Assembly: GCA_024643945.1 (NCBI GenBank)
Contig: JAHELX010000302.1
Span: forward strand, 1 to 7,407
Source: Anaerolineales bacterium
Lineage (GTDB): Bacteria; Chloroflexota; Anaerolineae; 4572-78; NAK82
DNA: 7,407 bases
Direction: 5' to 3'
Both the position numbers and the translations under genes were made by a program. Positions within the stretch are counted from its first letter, which is position 1. Every line of letters begins with the position of its first letter. Positions 1 to 7,359 of this stretch are shown here, piece by piece. Below the pieces are notes generated by a model. It worked only from the letters and a program-made list of their open reading frames with translations, made no database searches and was not told the DNA's origin.

Positions 1-1
1 T

Positions 2-304
2 TACGATCAAATCGCGCGCCGCCTGCTCCGAGAAGCCTTGATCCACCTGGGAACCAATACGGCCCGGGTCCGGGCGGACGAACAGACGCAGATGCTCTTG
101 ACAGGCCAGGTGCTGGCCGAGATTTCAAAGGAACTGGGGGTGCAGGTGCAACTTGGGACGCCGCTGAAGCGAGGCACGGGGGTGATTGTGGAGACGGTGG
201 ATGGGCATCGGCAGTATGACAACACGCTGGAAGCCCGGTTGAGCCGATTGCAGAATGTGCTTCGCTCCCAGGTATATCACCTCCTGATGGGAGAGTCACT
301 ATGA
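2..304 (+). CDS. atpE: V-type ATPase subunit E, C-terminal part (5' end outside window)
   Basis: The frame is open from the left edge and encodes 100 residues before TGA at 302-304. Subunit E is the outer half of the peripheral stalk (E/G heterodimer) that holds the A3B3 head still while the rotor turns. The visible part has the usual E C-terminal globular domain: a GTGVIVETVDGHRQYDNTLEARLSRL stretch (conserved pattern: glycine-rich strand, then a D-N-T/R-L-E-x-R-L helix) followed by a terminal helix. The family C-terminus normally ends this way, so the gene is complete at its 3' end. An internal TTG at 38 is not a credible start, because the reading frame and homology continue upstream of it to the window edge. 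The stop overlaps the start of subunit A (ATGA), implying translational coupling. The symbol follows V-type naming (also ntpE), not the F-type c-subunit atpE. The assignment rests on motif resemblance and on the position directly before A. Confidence 0.87.
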   Translation, partial: YDQIARRLLREALIHLGTNTARVRADEQTQMLLTGQVLAEISKELGVQVQLGTPLKRGTGVIVETVDGHRQYDNTLEARLSRLQNVLRSQVYHLLMGESL

Positions 305-2067
305 GCCAACAGGTCGGGACGGTGACGTGGATTAACGGGCCGGTGGTCCACGCCCGTGGTTCGCGCCAGGTGAGCATGTTGGAACTGGTCGAGGTCGGCG
401 AGAAGCACCTAGTGGGTGAAGTCATCGGGTTGGAGGCCGACGTCATCACGATCCAGGTGTACGAGGAGACCTCGGGCATGCGGCCGGGCGCGCCGGTGTA
501 CGGCACGGGGATGCCGCTTTCGGTGGAACTGGGGCCCGGTCTGCTGCGCAGCATTTTTGACGGCGTGCAGCGTCCCTTGCCCGTGATAGAGATGCACAGC
601 GGGTCGTTCATTGGGCGGGGCATGCACTTCACTCCATTGTACCGCCAGGACCGATGGAGTTTCACACCCGTGCTCCAGGCTGGCGACGCCGTGAGCGGTG
701 GTGCGATCCTGGGCACCGTCCCAGAGACACCGGCCCTCGAACATCGGGTGATGGTTCCTCCGGATCTGGAGGGGACCCTTACCTGGGTAGCGTTGGCGGA
801 CAAGTATACCATCGAGGAGCCCATCGCCCGCCTGCGCACGGGCAATGGCGAGCAAGAGCTGACCATGCTACAGCGTTGGCCCGTGCGCCGGCCGCGTCCC
901 TACCGTTCTCGTGGGGGACAAGCCGTGCCGTTGATCACAGGCCAGCGGGTGCTGGATACCTTCTTCCCCCTGGCCAAAGGGGGCGCCGCCGCCATCCCTG
1001 GCGGGTTTGGGGCGGGAAAGACGGTGACCCAACATAGCATCGCCAAGTGGTCGGATGCGCAAGTGGTCGTTTACATCGGCTGCGGCGAACGCGGCAACGA
1101 GATGACCGAAGTGTTGCAAGAATTCCCGCAACTGGTTGACCCCCGCAGCGGCCGCCCGCTGATGGAGCGCACCGTGCTCATCGCCAACACGTCGAACATG
1201 CCGGTGGCCGCCCGCGAGGCGAGCATCTACACCGGCATCACCATCGCCGAGTACTATCGCGACATGGGCTACCACGTGGCTTTGATGGCCGACTCGACCT
1301 CCCGTTGGGCAGAGGCCCTGCGTGAGATATCGGGGCGGCTGGAAGAAATGCCCGCCGAGGAGGGGTACCCGGCCTACCTGGCGACTCGCCTGGCCGAGTT
1401 CTACGAACGGGCCGGTTTCGTGGAAACGCTGAACGGCCAATCCGGCTCGGTCAGCGTCATCGGAGCCGTCTCCCCGCCAGGAGGCGACTTCTCCGAGCCG
1501 GTCACGCAGCACACCAAGCGGTTCATTCGCTGCTTCTGGGCGCTGGACAAGGCTTTGGCCTCGGCACGCCACTTCCCGTCGGTCAACTGGCTGGATAGCT
1601 ATAGCGAATACCTGGAGGACGTGGCCGGCTGGTGGCGTGAACAGGTAGGCCAGGACTGGTACGCCATGCGCGCCCAGGCCATGGAGATCCTGAACCAGGA
1701 GAACCGCCTGTCGCGGATCGTCAAGCTCGTGGGGCCGGATGCGTTGCCCGACGAGCAGCGGTTGATGTTGGAAACGGCGCGGCTGCTGCGCGAGGGTTTT
1801 TTGCAGCAGAACGCGCTGGACGAGGTGGATGCCTATTCGACCATCCAGAAGCAGATACGCATACTGGACCTGATTCTGCATTTTCACGTCAGGGCACAGC
1901 GCATCATCAAGCGCAACGCGCCCGTCGTGGTCATCCACAGCCTACCGCTGGTGAACACTTTGATACGAATGAAGACACTCATCACCAACGACGAGTTGAC
2001 CAAGCTGGACGACATCCGAAAAGAGATGGACGAGCAGATGGATCAACTGGAGACGGAGTACAGATGA
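301..2067 (+). CDS. atpA: V-type ATPase catalytic subunit A
   Basis: This is the catalytic subunit of the soluble A3B3 head. It hydrolyses or makes ATP coupled to ion flow through the membrane rotor. It has 588 residues, the normal length for prokaryotic A subunits. The N-terminal beta-barrel starts [16 protein letters not shown]. The extra 'non-homologous' insert typical of A rather than B follows (about residues 100-190). The P-loop is GGFGAGKT (residues 234-241, nt 1000-1023). The GERGNEM motif places the probable catalytic glutamate at E263. [32 protein letters not shown] and the [12 protein letters not shown] segment are also family hallmarks. The second P-loop residue is Gly where Pro or Ala is usual, a mild variation that should still bind nucleotide. 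The ATG at 301 has GGGAG at 289-293, seven bases upstream. It overlaps the subunit E stop by 4 nt, and its own stop overlaps the start of B in the same way. The symbol is in V-type usage (also ntpA). Confidence 0.97.
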   Translation: MSQQVGTVTWINGPVVHARGSRQVSMLELVEVGEKHLVGEVIGLEADVITIQVYEETSGMRPGAPVYGTGMPLSVELGPGLLRSIFDGVQRPLPVIEMHSGSFIGRGMHFTPLYRQDRWSFTPVLQAGDAVSGGAILGTVPETPALEHRVMVPPDLEGTLTWVALADKYTIEEPIARLRTGNGEQELTMLQRWPVRRPRPYRSRGGQAVPLITGQRVLDTFFPLAKGGAAAIPGGFGAGKTVTQHSIAKWSDAQVVVYIGCGERGNEMTEVLQEFPQLVDPRSGRPLMERTVLIANTSNMPVAAREASIYTGITIAEYYRDMGYHVALMADSTSRWAEALREISGRLEEMPAEEGYPAYLATRLAEFYERAGFVETLNGQSGSVSVIGAVSPPGGDFSEPVTQHTKRFIRCFWALDKALASARHFPSVNWLDSYSEYLEDVAGWWREQVGQDWYAMRAQAMEILNQENRLSRIVKLVGPDALPDEQRLMLETARLLREGFLQQNALDEVDAYSTIQKQIRILDLILHFHVRAQRIIKRNAPVVVIHSLPLVNTLIRMKTLITNDELTKLDDIRKEMDEQMDQLETEYR

Positions 2068-3491
2068 GCGAGTTGCTGGATCAAGGGGGGCAGGAAGTCG
2101 TCGGTGTGACCCGCATCGAAGGCCCGATCGTAGTGGTAGAGGGTGCCGGCAGCGTCGGCTACGACGAGGTGGTGGAGGTCGTCGACTCGCAGGGACGCTT
2201 GCGCCGTGGCCGCGTGCTGGAGGTGGGCGAGGACGTGGCGGTGGTGGAGGTTTTCGCCGGTACCACGGGCCTGTCCATTGACGGCACGCGCGTCCGCTTC
2301 CTGGGAGGGCCGCTGCACATCCCGGTGGCCGAGGAGATGCTGGGCCGCGTCTTTGACGGCCTGGGAACGCCGCTCGACGGCGGCCCACAGCCGCTGACCG
2401 ACCACTATGCCGACATCAACGGACAACCCATCAATCCCACGGCGCGTGTTTATCCCCGCGACTATATCCAGACGGGCATCTCAGCCATTGATGGCATGAA
2501 CACCCTGGTGATGGGTCAGAAACTGCCCCTCTTCTCCGGCGCCGGCATACCCCACGACCAGCTCGCCGCCCAGATCGTGCGCCAGGCCACGCTGGGTGCA
2601 CCAGCCGGCGAGTCGCCATCCCAGTCGGCGCAGTTCGCCATCATCTTCGCCGCCATGGGCGTCAAGCACGACGTGGCGGCCTACTTCCGCGACGCTTTCG
2701 CCGAAAGTGGCGCGCTGACCCGCGTGGCTATGTTCCTCAACCTGGCCGACGATCCGCCGGTGGAGCGTCTGGTGACCCCCCGTGCCGCACTCACCCTGGC
2801 CGAGTACCTGGCCTTTGAGCGCCAGATGCATGTGCTGGTCGTCCTTACCGACATGACCAACTATTGCGAGGCATTGCGCCAGATTTCGAACATCCGGGGC
2901 GAGGTGCCCAGCCGCAAGGGATACCCTGGCTATCTCTACAGCGACCTGGCCTCCCTATACGAGCGCACGGGACGCATCAAGACCAGCGAGGGCTCCATCA
3001 CTCAGCTCCCAATTCTCACCATGCCCAACGACGACATCACCCACCCCGTGCCCGACCTCACCGGCTACATCACCGAGGGTCAGATCGTGCTTGGCCGTGA
3101 TCTCACGCACCAGGGCATCTATCCACCCATCTCGGTGCTGCCCAGCCTGTCGCGGCTGATGAAGGACGGCATCGGCGAGGGGCGTACCCGCGCCGACCAC
3201 AGTCACCTGTCGGCGCAGCTCTATGCCGCCTACGCCCACGTCCAGGACGTGCGGTCGCTGGCGTCGGTGATCGGCGAAGAGGAACTCTCGACGGTAGACC
3301 AGCAATACCTGAAATTCGGGCGGGCTTTCGAGCAAGAACTCGTGAAGCAGGGACTGACGGAAAACCGGACTATCGAAAGAACCCTGGACATTGGGTGGCG
3401 GCTGCTCTCCATGCTGCCGCAAGAGGAACTCACCCGCGTCAGCCCAGACGAAATCAAACGATATTACGGGGGTGGCCATGCCGCGCATTAA
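2064..3491 (+). CDS. atpB: V-type ATPase subunit B
   Basis: This is the non-catalytic partner that alternates with A in the A3B3 ring and completes the nucleotide sites. It has 475 residues, the normal family length. The N-terminal beta-barrel has [12 protein letters not shown]. At the place where A has a P-loop, B carries the diagnostic degenerate [14 protein letters not shown] (from residue 158). Later come [41 protein letters not shown] and [14 protein letters not shown]364 in the last motif corresponds to the arginine that reaches into the catalytic site of A. The ATG at 2064 is preceded by GGAG at 2055-2058 and overlaps the A stop (ATGA). The last 14 nt overlap subunit D in another frame. 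The symbol is in V-type usage (also ntpB), not the F-type a-subunit. Confidence 0.97.
   Translation: MSELLDQGGQEVVGVTRIEGPIVVVEGAGSVGYDEVVEVVDSQGRLRRGRVLEVGEDVAVVEVFAGTTGLSIDGTRVRFLGGPLHIPVAEEMLGRVFDGLGTPLDGGPQPLTDHYADINGQPINPTARVYPRDYIQTGISAIDGMNTLVMGQKLPLFSGAGIPHDQLAAQIVRQATLGAPAGESPSQSAQFAIIFAAMGVKHDVAAYFRDAFAESGALTRVAMFLNLADDPPVERLVTPRAALTLAEYLAFERQMHVLVVLTDMTNYCEALRQISNIRGEVPSRKGYPGYLYSDLASLYERTGRIKTSEGSITQLPILTMPNDDITHPVPDLTGYITEGQIVLGRDLTHQGIYPPISVLPSLSRLMKDGIGEGRTRADHSHLSAQLYAAYAHVQDVRSLASVIGEEELSTVDQQYLKFGRAFEQELVKQGLTENRTIERTLDIGWRLLSMLPQEELTRVSPDEIKRYYGGGHAAH
3468..3472 (+). promoter_or_regulatory. Ribosome binding site deciding the subunit D start
   Basis: GGGGG lies five bases before ATG 3478, inside the 3' end of subunit B. 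Together with the conserved [10 protein letters not shown]-terminus it favours 3478 over the in-frame upstream ATG at 3391. The site is G-rich rather than a perfect GGAGG, so translation may partly rely on coupling with B. Confidence 0.55.
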
Positions 3492-4182
3492 CGTTCCGCC
3501 CACACGCAGCAACCTGCTGCGCATGAAACAGGAATTGGAATTCGCACGCGAAGGCTACGAGATCCTGGACCAAAAACGAGAGGTGTTGACTGCGGAGCTC
3601 ATACACCTGGCCCACGACGCGGAGGTGCTCCAAGAGCAAGTATGGAAGCTACTGGCAGCGGCCTACCGTGCCCTGGAGCAAGCCAAGCTGACAATGGGCC
3701 AGGAGCACGTGGAATGGGCAGCGTTGGCGGTGAACAAGACTGTGGATGTTCAGCTCAAGTTCCGCGGGGTCATGGGCGTGCCGATACCGCTGGTCAATGC
3801 CCGTGGCGAGCCACCCGAAATGCCCTACAGCCTGGGTGATACCACGGCTGCGCTGGACGAGGCGGGCGCCGCCTTCCGCGAGGTACTGAGCCACATACCT
3901 GAACTCTCCGAGTTGGTGACGTCAGTGTGGCGCTTGGCCGGGGAGCTACGCAAGACGCAACGACGGGTCAATGCCTTGCAGTATATCTTCATCCCGGACT
4001 ATGAGGAGACAGTTGCTTTCATTGAGAGCGAGCTTGAGGAACGCGAACGTGAGGAGACGTTCCGCCTCAAGCGGCTCAAGACCAAGACAGCCCGACCGAC
4101 TGTTGGGCCGCCCACGCGCGAATACGAGCAACCTTACCGTGACATCGCTGGTAGCGGGCCGAGGTCAGGCGAGTTTGGCTAG
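3478..4182 (+). CDS. atpD: V-type ATPase subunit D (central rotor shaft)
   Basis: Subunit D is the long coiled-coil shaft inside A3B3 that carries torque to the membrane ring. The protein has 234 residues and begins [20 protein letters not shown], matching the family's N-terminal pattern (V-x-P-T-R-x-N-L-L-x-L-K). A long charged helix follows to about residue 75. A middle segment with [10 protein letters not shown] (about residues 97-106) is next. A second long helix, [37 protein letters not shown], is the typical C-terminal half of the coiled coil. A polar, probably disordered tail of about 30 residues ends the protein. The frame stays open further upstream (ATG at 3391), but the 29 residues this would add do not resemble the family and would overlap B by 101 nt. 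The start at 3478, just after a G-rich SD, gives the conserved N-terminus. The symbol is in V-type usage (also ntpD). Confidence 0.95.
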   Translation: MPRINVPPTRSNLLRMKQELEFAREGYEILDQKREVLTAELIHLAHDAEVLQEQVWKLLAAAYRALEQAKLTMGQEHVEWAALAVNKTVDVQLKFRGVMGVPIPLVNARGEPPEMPYSLGDTTAALDEAGAAFREVLSHIPELSELVTSVWRLAGELRKTQRRVNALQYIFIPDYEETVAFIESELEEREREETFRLKRLKTKTARPTVGPPTREYEQPYRDIAGSGPRSGEFG

Positions 4183-4187
4183 CGCAC

Positions 4188-4193
4188 GGAGGT
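4188..4193 (+). promoter_or_regulatory. Strong ribosome binding site of the usp gene
   Basis: GGAGGT is placed five bases before ATG 4199, in the 16-nt gap after the subunit D stop. It is the closest match to the SD consensus among the starts in this window. It supports the chosen start and independent translation of the stress protein within the polycistron. Confidence 0.75.
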
Positions 4194-4198
4194 AGCGA

Positions 4199-4648
4199 AT
4201 GGCAGAGATACAGACGCTTTTTCACCACATCTTGGTGGCCACTGACGGTTCCCAGCCATCAATGACGGCCGGACGGCTGGCTGTGCAATTGACCGCCCTG
4301 CACAAGGCACGCCTCACTTTCGTCTACGTTGTGGATGATGCCGTCGCTGCGGGATTGGCTGGCGCATCGGGGAAGGAGGCGAAACGGGTGCAAAGCGAAC
4401 TGGAGCTCAGTGGTCAGCGCTACCTGGATTACCTGTCCCGTCTGGCATCAGAGGCTGACCTGGCGTCGAACCAGGTCATACGCTACGGTGTGCCGTACAG
4501 AGAAATTGCGGCTCTGGCCCGCGAGCAGGGTGTGGATCTGATCGTCATTGGGCAGGTGGGAAGCCGCGGCCCACGGCGCATCCTCATCGGCAGCGTCACC
4601 GAGCGAGTCATAGAGCATGCTCCCTGCCCCGTGCTGGTGGTAAAGTGA
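4199..4648 (+). CDS. Universal stress protein, UspA family, ATP-binding type
   Basis: This is a single-domain 149-residue Usp protein, the usual length. These soluble cytoplasmic dimers with an alpha/beta Rossmann-like fold are linked to stress responses and, in several bacteria, to control of transporters. It opens FHHILVATDGSQPSMTAGRLAVQL, with the conserved first strand and D16 that contacts the adenine. It ends with GQVGSRGPRRILIGSVTERVIEHAPCPVLVVK. The latter contains the exact ATP-binding pattern G-x2-G-x9-G-S (G118, G121, G131, S132), so nucleotide binding is likely. A good Shine-Dalgarno (GGAGGT, 4188-4193) sits five bases before the ATG. The gene lies 16 nt after subunit D and 36 nt before the P-type ATPase, so co-transcription is likely. 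A role in regulating one or both pumps is only an inference from position. Confidence 0.93.
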   Translation: MAEIQTLFHHILVATDGSQPSMTAGRLAVQLTALHKARLTFVYVVDDAVAAGLAGASGKEAKRVQSELELSGQRYLDYLSRLASEADLASNQVIRYGVPYREIAALAREQGVDLIVIGQVGSRGPRRILIGSVTERVIEHAPCPVLVVK

Positions 4649-4684
4649 GCATGCAACTGCTGGCGACGATGTGGGAAGAACACT

Positions 4685-7183
4685 ATGAACACTATCGCGA
4701 CTCAAACACGCAACCAATCTGACACCAAAACCAAGTTACCGGAATCAGCAAACGGGAAAGGGGAGGCTGTGCCTCTTTCGGAATGGTTGGAACGACTGAA
4801 TACCTCGATGGATGGCCTCAGCCAAGCCGAAGCGGAACGCCGCCTGGCCCAGTACGGACGCAATGAGCTCATCGAGGAGAAGGTCAATCCCATCCTCAAA
4901 TTCCTCTCCTATTTCTGGGGGCCCATCCCCTGGATGATCGAGGTGGCCGCGATTCTGTCCGCATTGGTGCAACACTGGACGGACTTTGGCATCATCCTGG
5001 TCCTGCTGCTGATGAATGCTGTCGTAGGCTTCTGGGAGGAATATCAGGCGGGTAATACGATCGCTGCGCTCAAAGAGACACTGGCGCTGAGGGCGCGGGT
5101 CAAACGGGACGGCGTCTGGACCACGATCTCCGCGCGAGAGTTAGTGCCGGGCGACATCATCCGGGTGCGCATCGGCGACATCGTGCCGGCCGACGCCAGG
5201 CTGCTGGAGGGTGATCCGGTGCAGGTGGACCAATCGGCGCTGACCGGCGAGTCGCTGCCCGTGACGCACGAGACGGGCGACACCGTCTATTCCGGTTCTA
5301 TCGTCAAGCAAGGGGAGATCGACGCGCTGACCTATGCCACCGGGGAGGATACCTATTTTGGCACAACCGCCCACCTGGTGAAGACGACCCACACCGTCAG
5401 TCATTTCCAGCGTGCCGTCTTGAAGATTGGCGACTATCTTATCGTCATCGCCCTGGTCCTGGTGATCCTGATCCTGGGGGTAGCCTTGTTCCGGGGTGAC
5501 AATATGCTCATGACCCTGGAATTCGCGCTGGTCTTGACGGTGGCTGCCATCCCGGTAGCTATGCCGACGGTGTTATCGGTCACTATGGCCATCGGGGCTC
5601 GACTGCTGGCCCAAAAGCAGGCAATCGTCAGCCGTCTGTCCAGCATTGAGGAGATGGCCGGCATCGATATATTGTGCTCCGACAAGACCGGCACGCTGAC
5701 CCAGAACAAACTGACGCTCGGCGATCCATTCAGCGTGAACGGCATAGACTCGGATCAACTGATCTTCAGCGCGGCGCTGGCCTCACGGGCGGAAGACCAA
5801 GACCCCATTGACCTGGCTGTGCTTAGCGGCCTAAAGGACGAGAGGAAGATGGCCGGCTATCAGATCCTTCATTTCCAGCCCTTCGACCCGGTTCATAAGC
5901 GCACGGAAGCCAGAGTCAAGGGGCCGAACGGGGAAATATTTCAGGTGGCTAAAGGTGCGCCTCAAGTGATCCTGGAACTGGCAGCCAATGCGGCTGAGGT
6001 TCAATCGCAGGTGAATAAGGTGGTGGATGAATTCGCCGCCCGGGGCTTTCGTTCCCTGGGTGTGGCGCGTACCGATGAAAGAGGTCAATGGCAGTTTGCG
6101 GGCGTGCTTCCCTTGTACGACCCCCCTCGAGAAGATTCCCGGACCACCATTGAGACCGCAGAACAGATGGGGATCAAGGTAAAGATGGTCACCGGAGATC
6201 AAATCGCCATCGGTAAAGAGATCGCCCGCCAATTGGGCCTGGGCGCCCACATCCTGGATGCCGGCCTCTTCGCCGAAACTCGTCACCATGAATCCGGTCG
6301 GCTTGCCGATGCCATCGAGCAGGCTGATGGCTTCGCACAGGTCTTCCCCGAGCATAAATACCACATTGTGGATGTGCTACAGCAGCGGGGCCATATTGTC
6401 GGCATGACGGGCGATGGCGTAAACGATGCACCAGCACTGAAAAAGGCCGATGCCGGCATCGCCGTCTCCGGCGCGACTGACGCGGCCCGGAGTGCGGCCG
6501 ACATCGTGTTGATGACCCCCGGCCTTTCTGTGATCATTGATGCCGTCAAGGAGAGCCGTAAGATCTTTCAGCGCATGAACAGTTACGCCATCTATCGCAT
6601 CACCGAGACAATCCGGGTGCTGCTTTTCATGACCTTGTCCATCCTGGCCTTTAACTTCTACCCAGTCACAGCGGTGATGATCGTCTTACTGACGCTGCTC
6701 AACGACGGCGCCATCTTATCCATCGCCTACGACCGCGTTCATTACTCTGACCAGCCCGAAGCCTGGGACATGCCGATTGTGTTGGGCATCGCCACGGTAC
6801 TGGGTGTCATGGGAGTGATGGCTTCCTTTGGACTGTTTTACCTTGGGGAGCGGATTTTCCATCTCAATCGGGAGGCGATTCAATCGCTGATGTACCTGAA
6901 ATTATCGGTGGCAGGCCACCTGACGATCTTTATCACCCGGACGCGGGGCCCCTTCTGGTCCTTCCGGCCGGCACCGATCCTGGTAGGAGCCGTAGTGGGC
7001 ACGCAATTGTTGGCGACATTGATCGTCGTCTACGGCCTGTTCATGACCCCCATCGGTTGGGGCTGGGCATTGTTGGTCTGGGGCTATGCCCTGGCCTGGT
7101 TCCTGGTGAACGACCGGGTGAAACTGGCGGCGTACCGGGTCTTTTCCCACCACCAGGGTCTGTTGGCAAGGACGGCGCGGTGA
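4685..7183 (+). CDS. Type IIIA plasma-membrane H+-exporting P-type ATPase
   Basis: This is a complete 832-residue P-type pump, predicted to export H+ across the cytoplasmic membrane using ATP. Visible in order are: a hydrophilic N-terminus and cation-ATPase N domain (about 30-65); M1 with GPIPWMIEVAAILSAL; M2 with N111; the actuator TGES loop (187-190); M4 with IPVAMP (289-294); the phosphorylation site DKTGT with D333; KGAP in the nucleotide domain (from K423); MVTGD (501-505); and TGDGVNDAP (575-583). Six C-terminal membrane spans (about 635-808) follow. The residues matching plant AHA2 proton-path residues N106, R655 and D684 are present here as N111, R644 and D674 (in LLNDG). That, with the VDQSALTGESLPVT and QGEI-ATG blocks, favours H+ over Ca2+ or heavy metals. 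The protein ends about 25 residues after M10, so it lacks the long autoinhibitory tail of plant pumps. The ATG at 4685 follows GGGAAG at 4673-4678. Substrate assignment is by family resemblance. Confidence 0.94.
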   Translation: MNTIATQTRNQSDTKTKLPESANGKGEAVPLSEWLERLNTSMDGLSQAEAERRLAQYGRNELIEEKVNPILKFLSYFWGPIPWMIEVAAILSALVQHWTDFGIILVLLLMNAVVGFWEEYQAGNTIAALKETLALRARVKRDGVWTTISARELVPGDIIRVRIGDIVPADARLLEGDPVQVDQSALTGESLPVTHETGDTVYSGSIVKQGEIDALTYATGEDTYFGTTAHLVKTTHTVSHFQRAVLKIGDYLIVIALVLVILILGVALFRGDNMLMTLEFALVLTVAAIPVAMPTVLSVTMAIGARLLAQKQAIVSRLSSIEEMAGIDILCSDKTGTLTQNKLTLGDPFSVNGIDSDQLIFSAALASRAEDQDPIDLAVLSGLKDERKMAGYQILHFQPFDPVHKRTEARVKGPNGEIFQVAKGAPQVILELAANAAEVQSQVNKVVDEFAARGFRSLGVARTDERGQWQFAGVLPLYDPPREDSRTTIETAEQMGIKVKMVTGDQIAIGKEIARQLGLGAHILDAGLFAETRHHESGRLADAIEQADGFAQVFPEHKYHIVDVLQQRGHIVGMTGDGVNDAPALKKADAGIAVSGATDAARSAADIVLMTPGLSVIIDAVKESRKIFQRMNSYAIYRITETIRVLLFMTLSILAFNFYPVTAVMIVLLTLLNDGAILSIAYDRVHYSDQPEAWDMPIVLGIATVLGVMGVMASFGLFYLGERIFHLNREAIQSLMYLKLSVAGHLTIFITRTRGPFWSFRPAPILVGAVVGTQLLATLIVVYGLFMTPIGWGWALLVWGYALAWFLVNDRVKLAAYRVFSHHQGLLARTAR
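4701..4732 (+). repeat. 5'-coding repeat shared with the second ATPase gene (copy 1)
   Basis: These 32 nt, encoding QTRNQSDTKT (residues 7-16) of the complete ATPase, match 7376-7407 with one mismatch (C/T at the third base of a Thr codon). The match runs to the window edge and so probably continues. It is the trace of a tandem gene duplication. Confidence 0.9.
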
Positions 7184-7198
7184 CGCGCCAGATTCATT

Positions 7199-7206
7199 GA
7201 ATTGAG
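7199..7206 (+). repeat. Target site duplication, left copy
   Basis: GAATTGAG directly abuts the left end of the palindromic element at 7207 and is repeated exactly at 7338-7345 on its right side. A perfect 8-bp direct repeat immediately outside perfect inverted ends is the classic footprint of transposition. Confidence 0.85.
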
Positions 7207-7217
7207 GTAACTACTCA
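7207..7217 (+). repeat. Left terminal inverted repeat of the MITE
   Basis: GTAACTACTCA is the exact reverse complement of 7327-7337. After ten divergent bases the symmetry resumes with CCCTTGCGAAG at 7228-7238. The opposite arm has only four bases at the matching gap, so the arms have drifted by an indel. Confidence 0.88.
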
Positions 7218-7326
7218 TGCCAGATAACCCTTGCGAAGGCTGGTGAGAGTTTTCAGAGCGAAGATGCCTTAGCCTACCGAAAACTACCCTGTTAGCCAAG
7301 TCATTCGCAATCTTCGCAAGGGTAGC

Positions 7327-7337
7327 TGAGTAGTTAC
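7327..7337 (-). repeat. Right terminal inverted repeat of the MITE
   Basis: TGAGTAGTTAC on the + strand is the exact complement of the left end. Just inside it, TTCGCAA occurs twice (7304-7310 and 7313-7319). Either copy could pair with TTGCGAA at 7231-7237, giving two alternative registers of the hairpin. Confidence 0.88.
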
Positions 7338-7345
7338 GAATTGAG
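7338..7345 (+). repeat. Target site duplication, right copy
   Basis: This is an exact repeat of GAATTGAG at 7199-7206, starting at the base after the right end of the element. It lies only a few bases upstream of the next gene's ribosome binding site. Confidence 0.85.
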
Positions 7346-7348
7346 TAA

Positions 7349-7353
7349 GGGAG
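7349..7353 (+). promoter_or_regulatory. Ribosome binding site of the second ATPase gene
   Basis: GGGAG sits six bases before ATG 7360. The stretch around it (GGGAGAACATCATGAATAC) resembles the corresponding stretch before the first ATPase (GGGAAGAACACTATGAACAC), so the duplicated unit included the leader. The site lies outside the MITE hairpin, which ends at 7337, so insertion left it intact. Confidence 0.7.
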
Positions 7354-7359
7354 AACATC

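Larger units (their letters stand above)
7207..7337. mobile_element. MITE-like 131-bp non-autonomous element between the two ATPase genes
   Basis: The element has 11-bp perfect terminal inverted repeats (GTAACTACTCA at 7207-7217 and its complement at 7327-7337) and an abutting 8-bp direct repeat GAATTGAG on each side. It holds no credible ORF. A second perfect inverted pair, CCCTTGCGAAG, lies inside the ends (7228-7238 and 7312-7322), and a third, AGTTTTC, lies near the middle (7248-7254 and 7279-7285). Much of the element can therefore fold as one long interrupted hairpin. GC is about 48% (63 of 131), below that of the flanking genes. GTAA ends plus an 8-bp duplication resemble, from my knowledge of the families, IS66-family insertion sequences. 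That parentage is tentative and no transposase is in the window. In RNA the hairpin would form between the two ATPase cistrons and might affect stability, processing or read-through. No U-run follows it, so it is not a canonical terminator. Confidence 0.82.

Noticed and set aside
868..1938. Long open frame (356 codons) on the - strand within the subunit A gene
   Set aside because: It lies wholly antisense to a well-recognised conserved gene. Its translation has no recognisable domain and is rich in His, Arg, Gln and Gly, as expected for antisense shadows of GC-rich coding sequence.
3391..3477. Upstream in-frame ATG extending subunit D by 29 residues
   Set aside because: The extra residues (starting MGGGCSPCC) lie inside subunit B and do not resemble the family N-terminus. 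The start at 3478 gives the conserved PPTRSNLLR beginning and has a nearby G-rich SD.
2955..3524. Open frame of 189 codons on the - strand across subunit B and the start of D
   Set aside because: It is antisense to conserved coding sequence across a tight B/D overlap, with no recognisable motif. The codon-bias shadow explanation is sufficient.
4613..4622. Perfect 10-bp palindrome GAGCATGCTC near the end of the usp gene
   Set aside because: It is short, lies within conserved coding sequence (the EHAPCP segment), and has no second copy nearby to suggest an operator.
5831..6364. Open frame of 177 codons on the - strand inside the P-type ATPase gene
   Set aside because: It is antisense to the highly conserved nucleotide-binding and phosphorylation domain region, with no family likeness.
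7197..7228. Possible promoter at the left MITE edge (TTGAAT followed by GATAAC)
   Set aside because: The spacing is about 20 bases and the -10 match is weak, so this is not distinguishable from chance.
7207..7337. Palindrome read as a simple Rho-independent terminator
   Set aside because: The arms are far longer and more interrupted than a terminator stem, no U-run follows, and exact 8-bp duplications flank the ends. A mobile element explains all these features better, although some effect on termination cannot be excluded.
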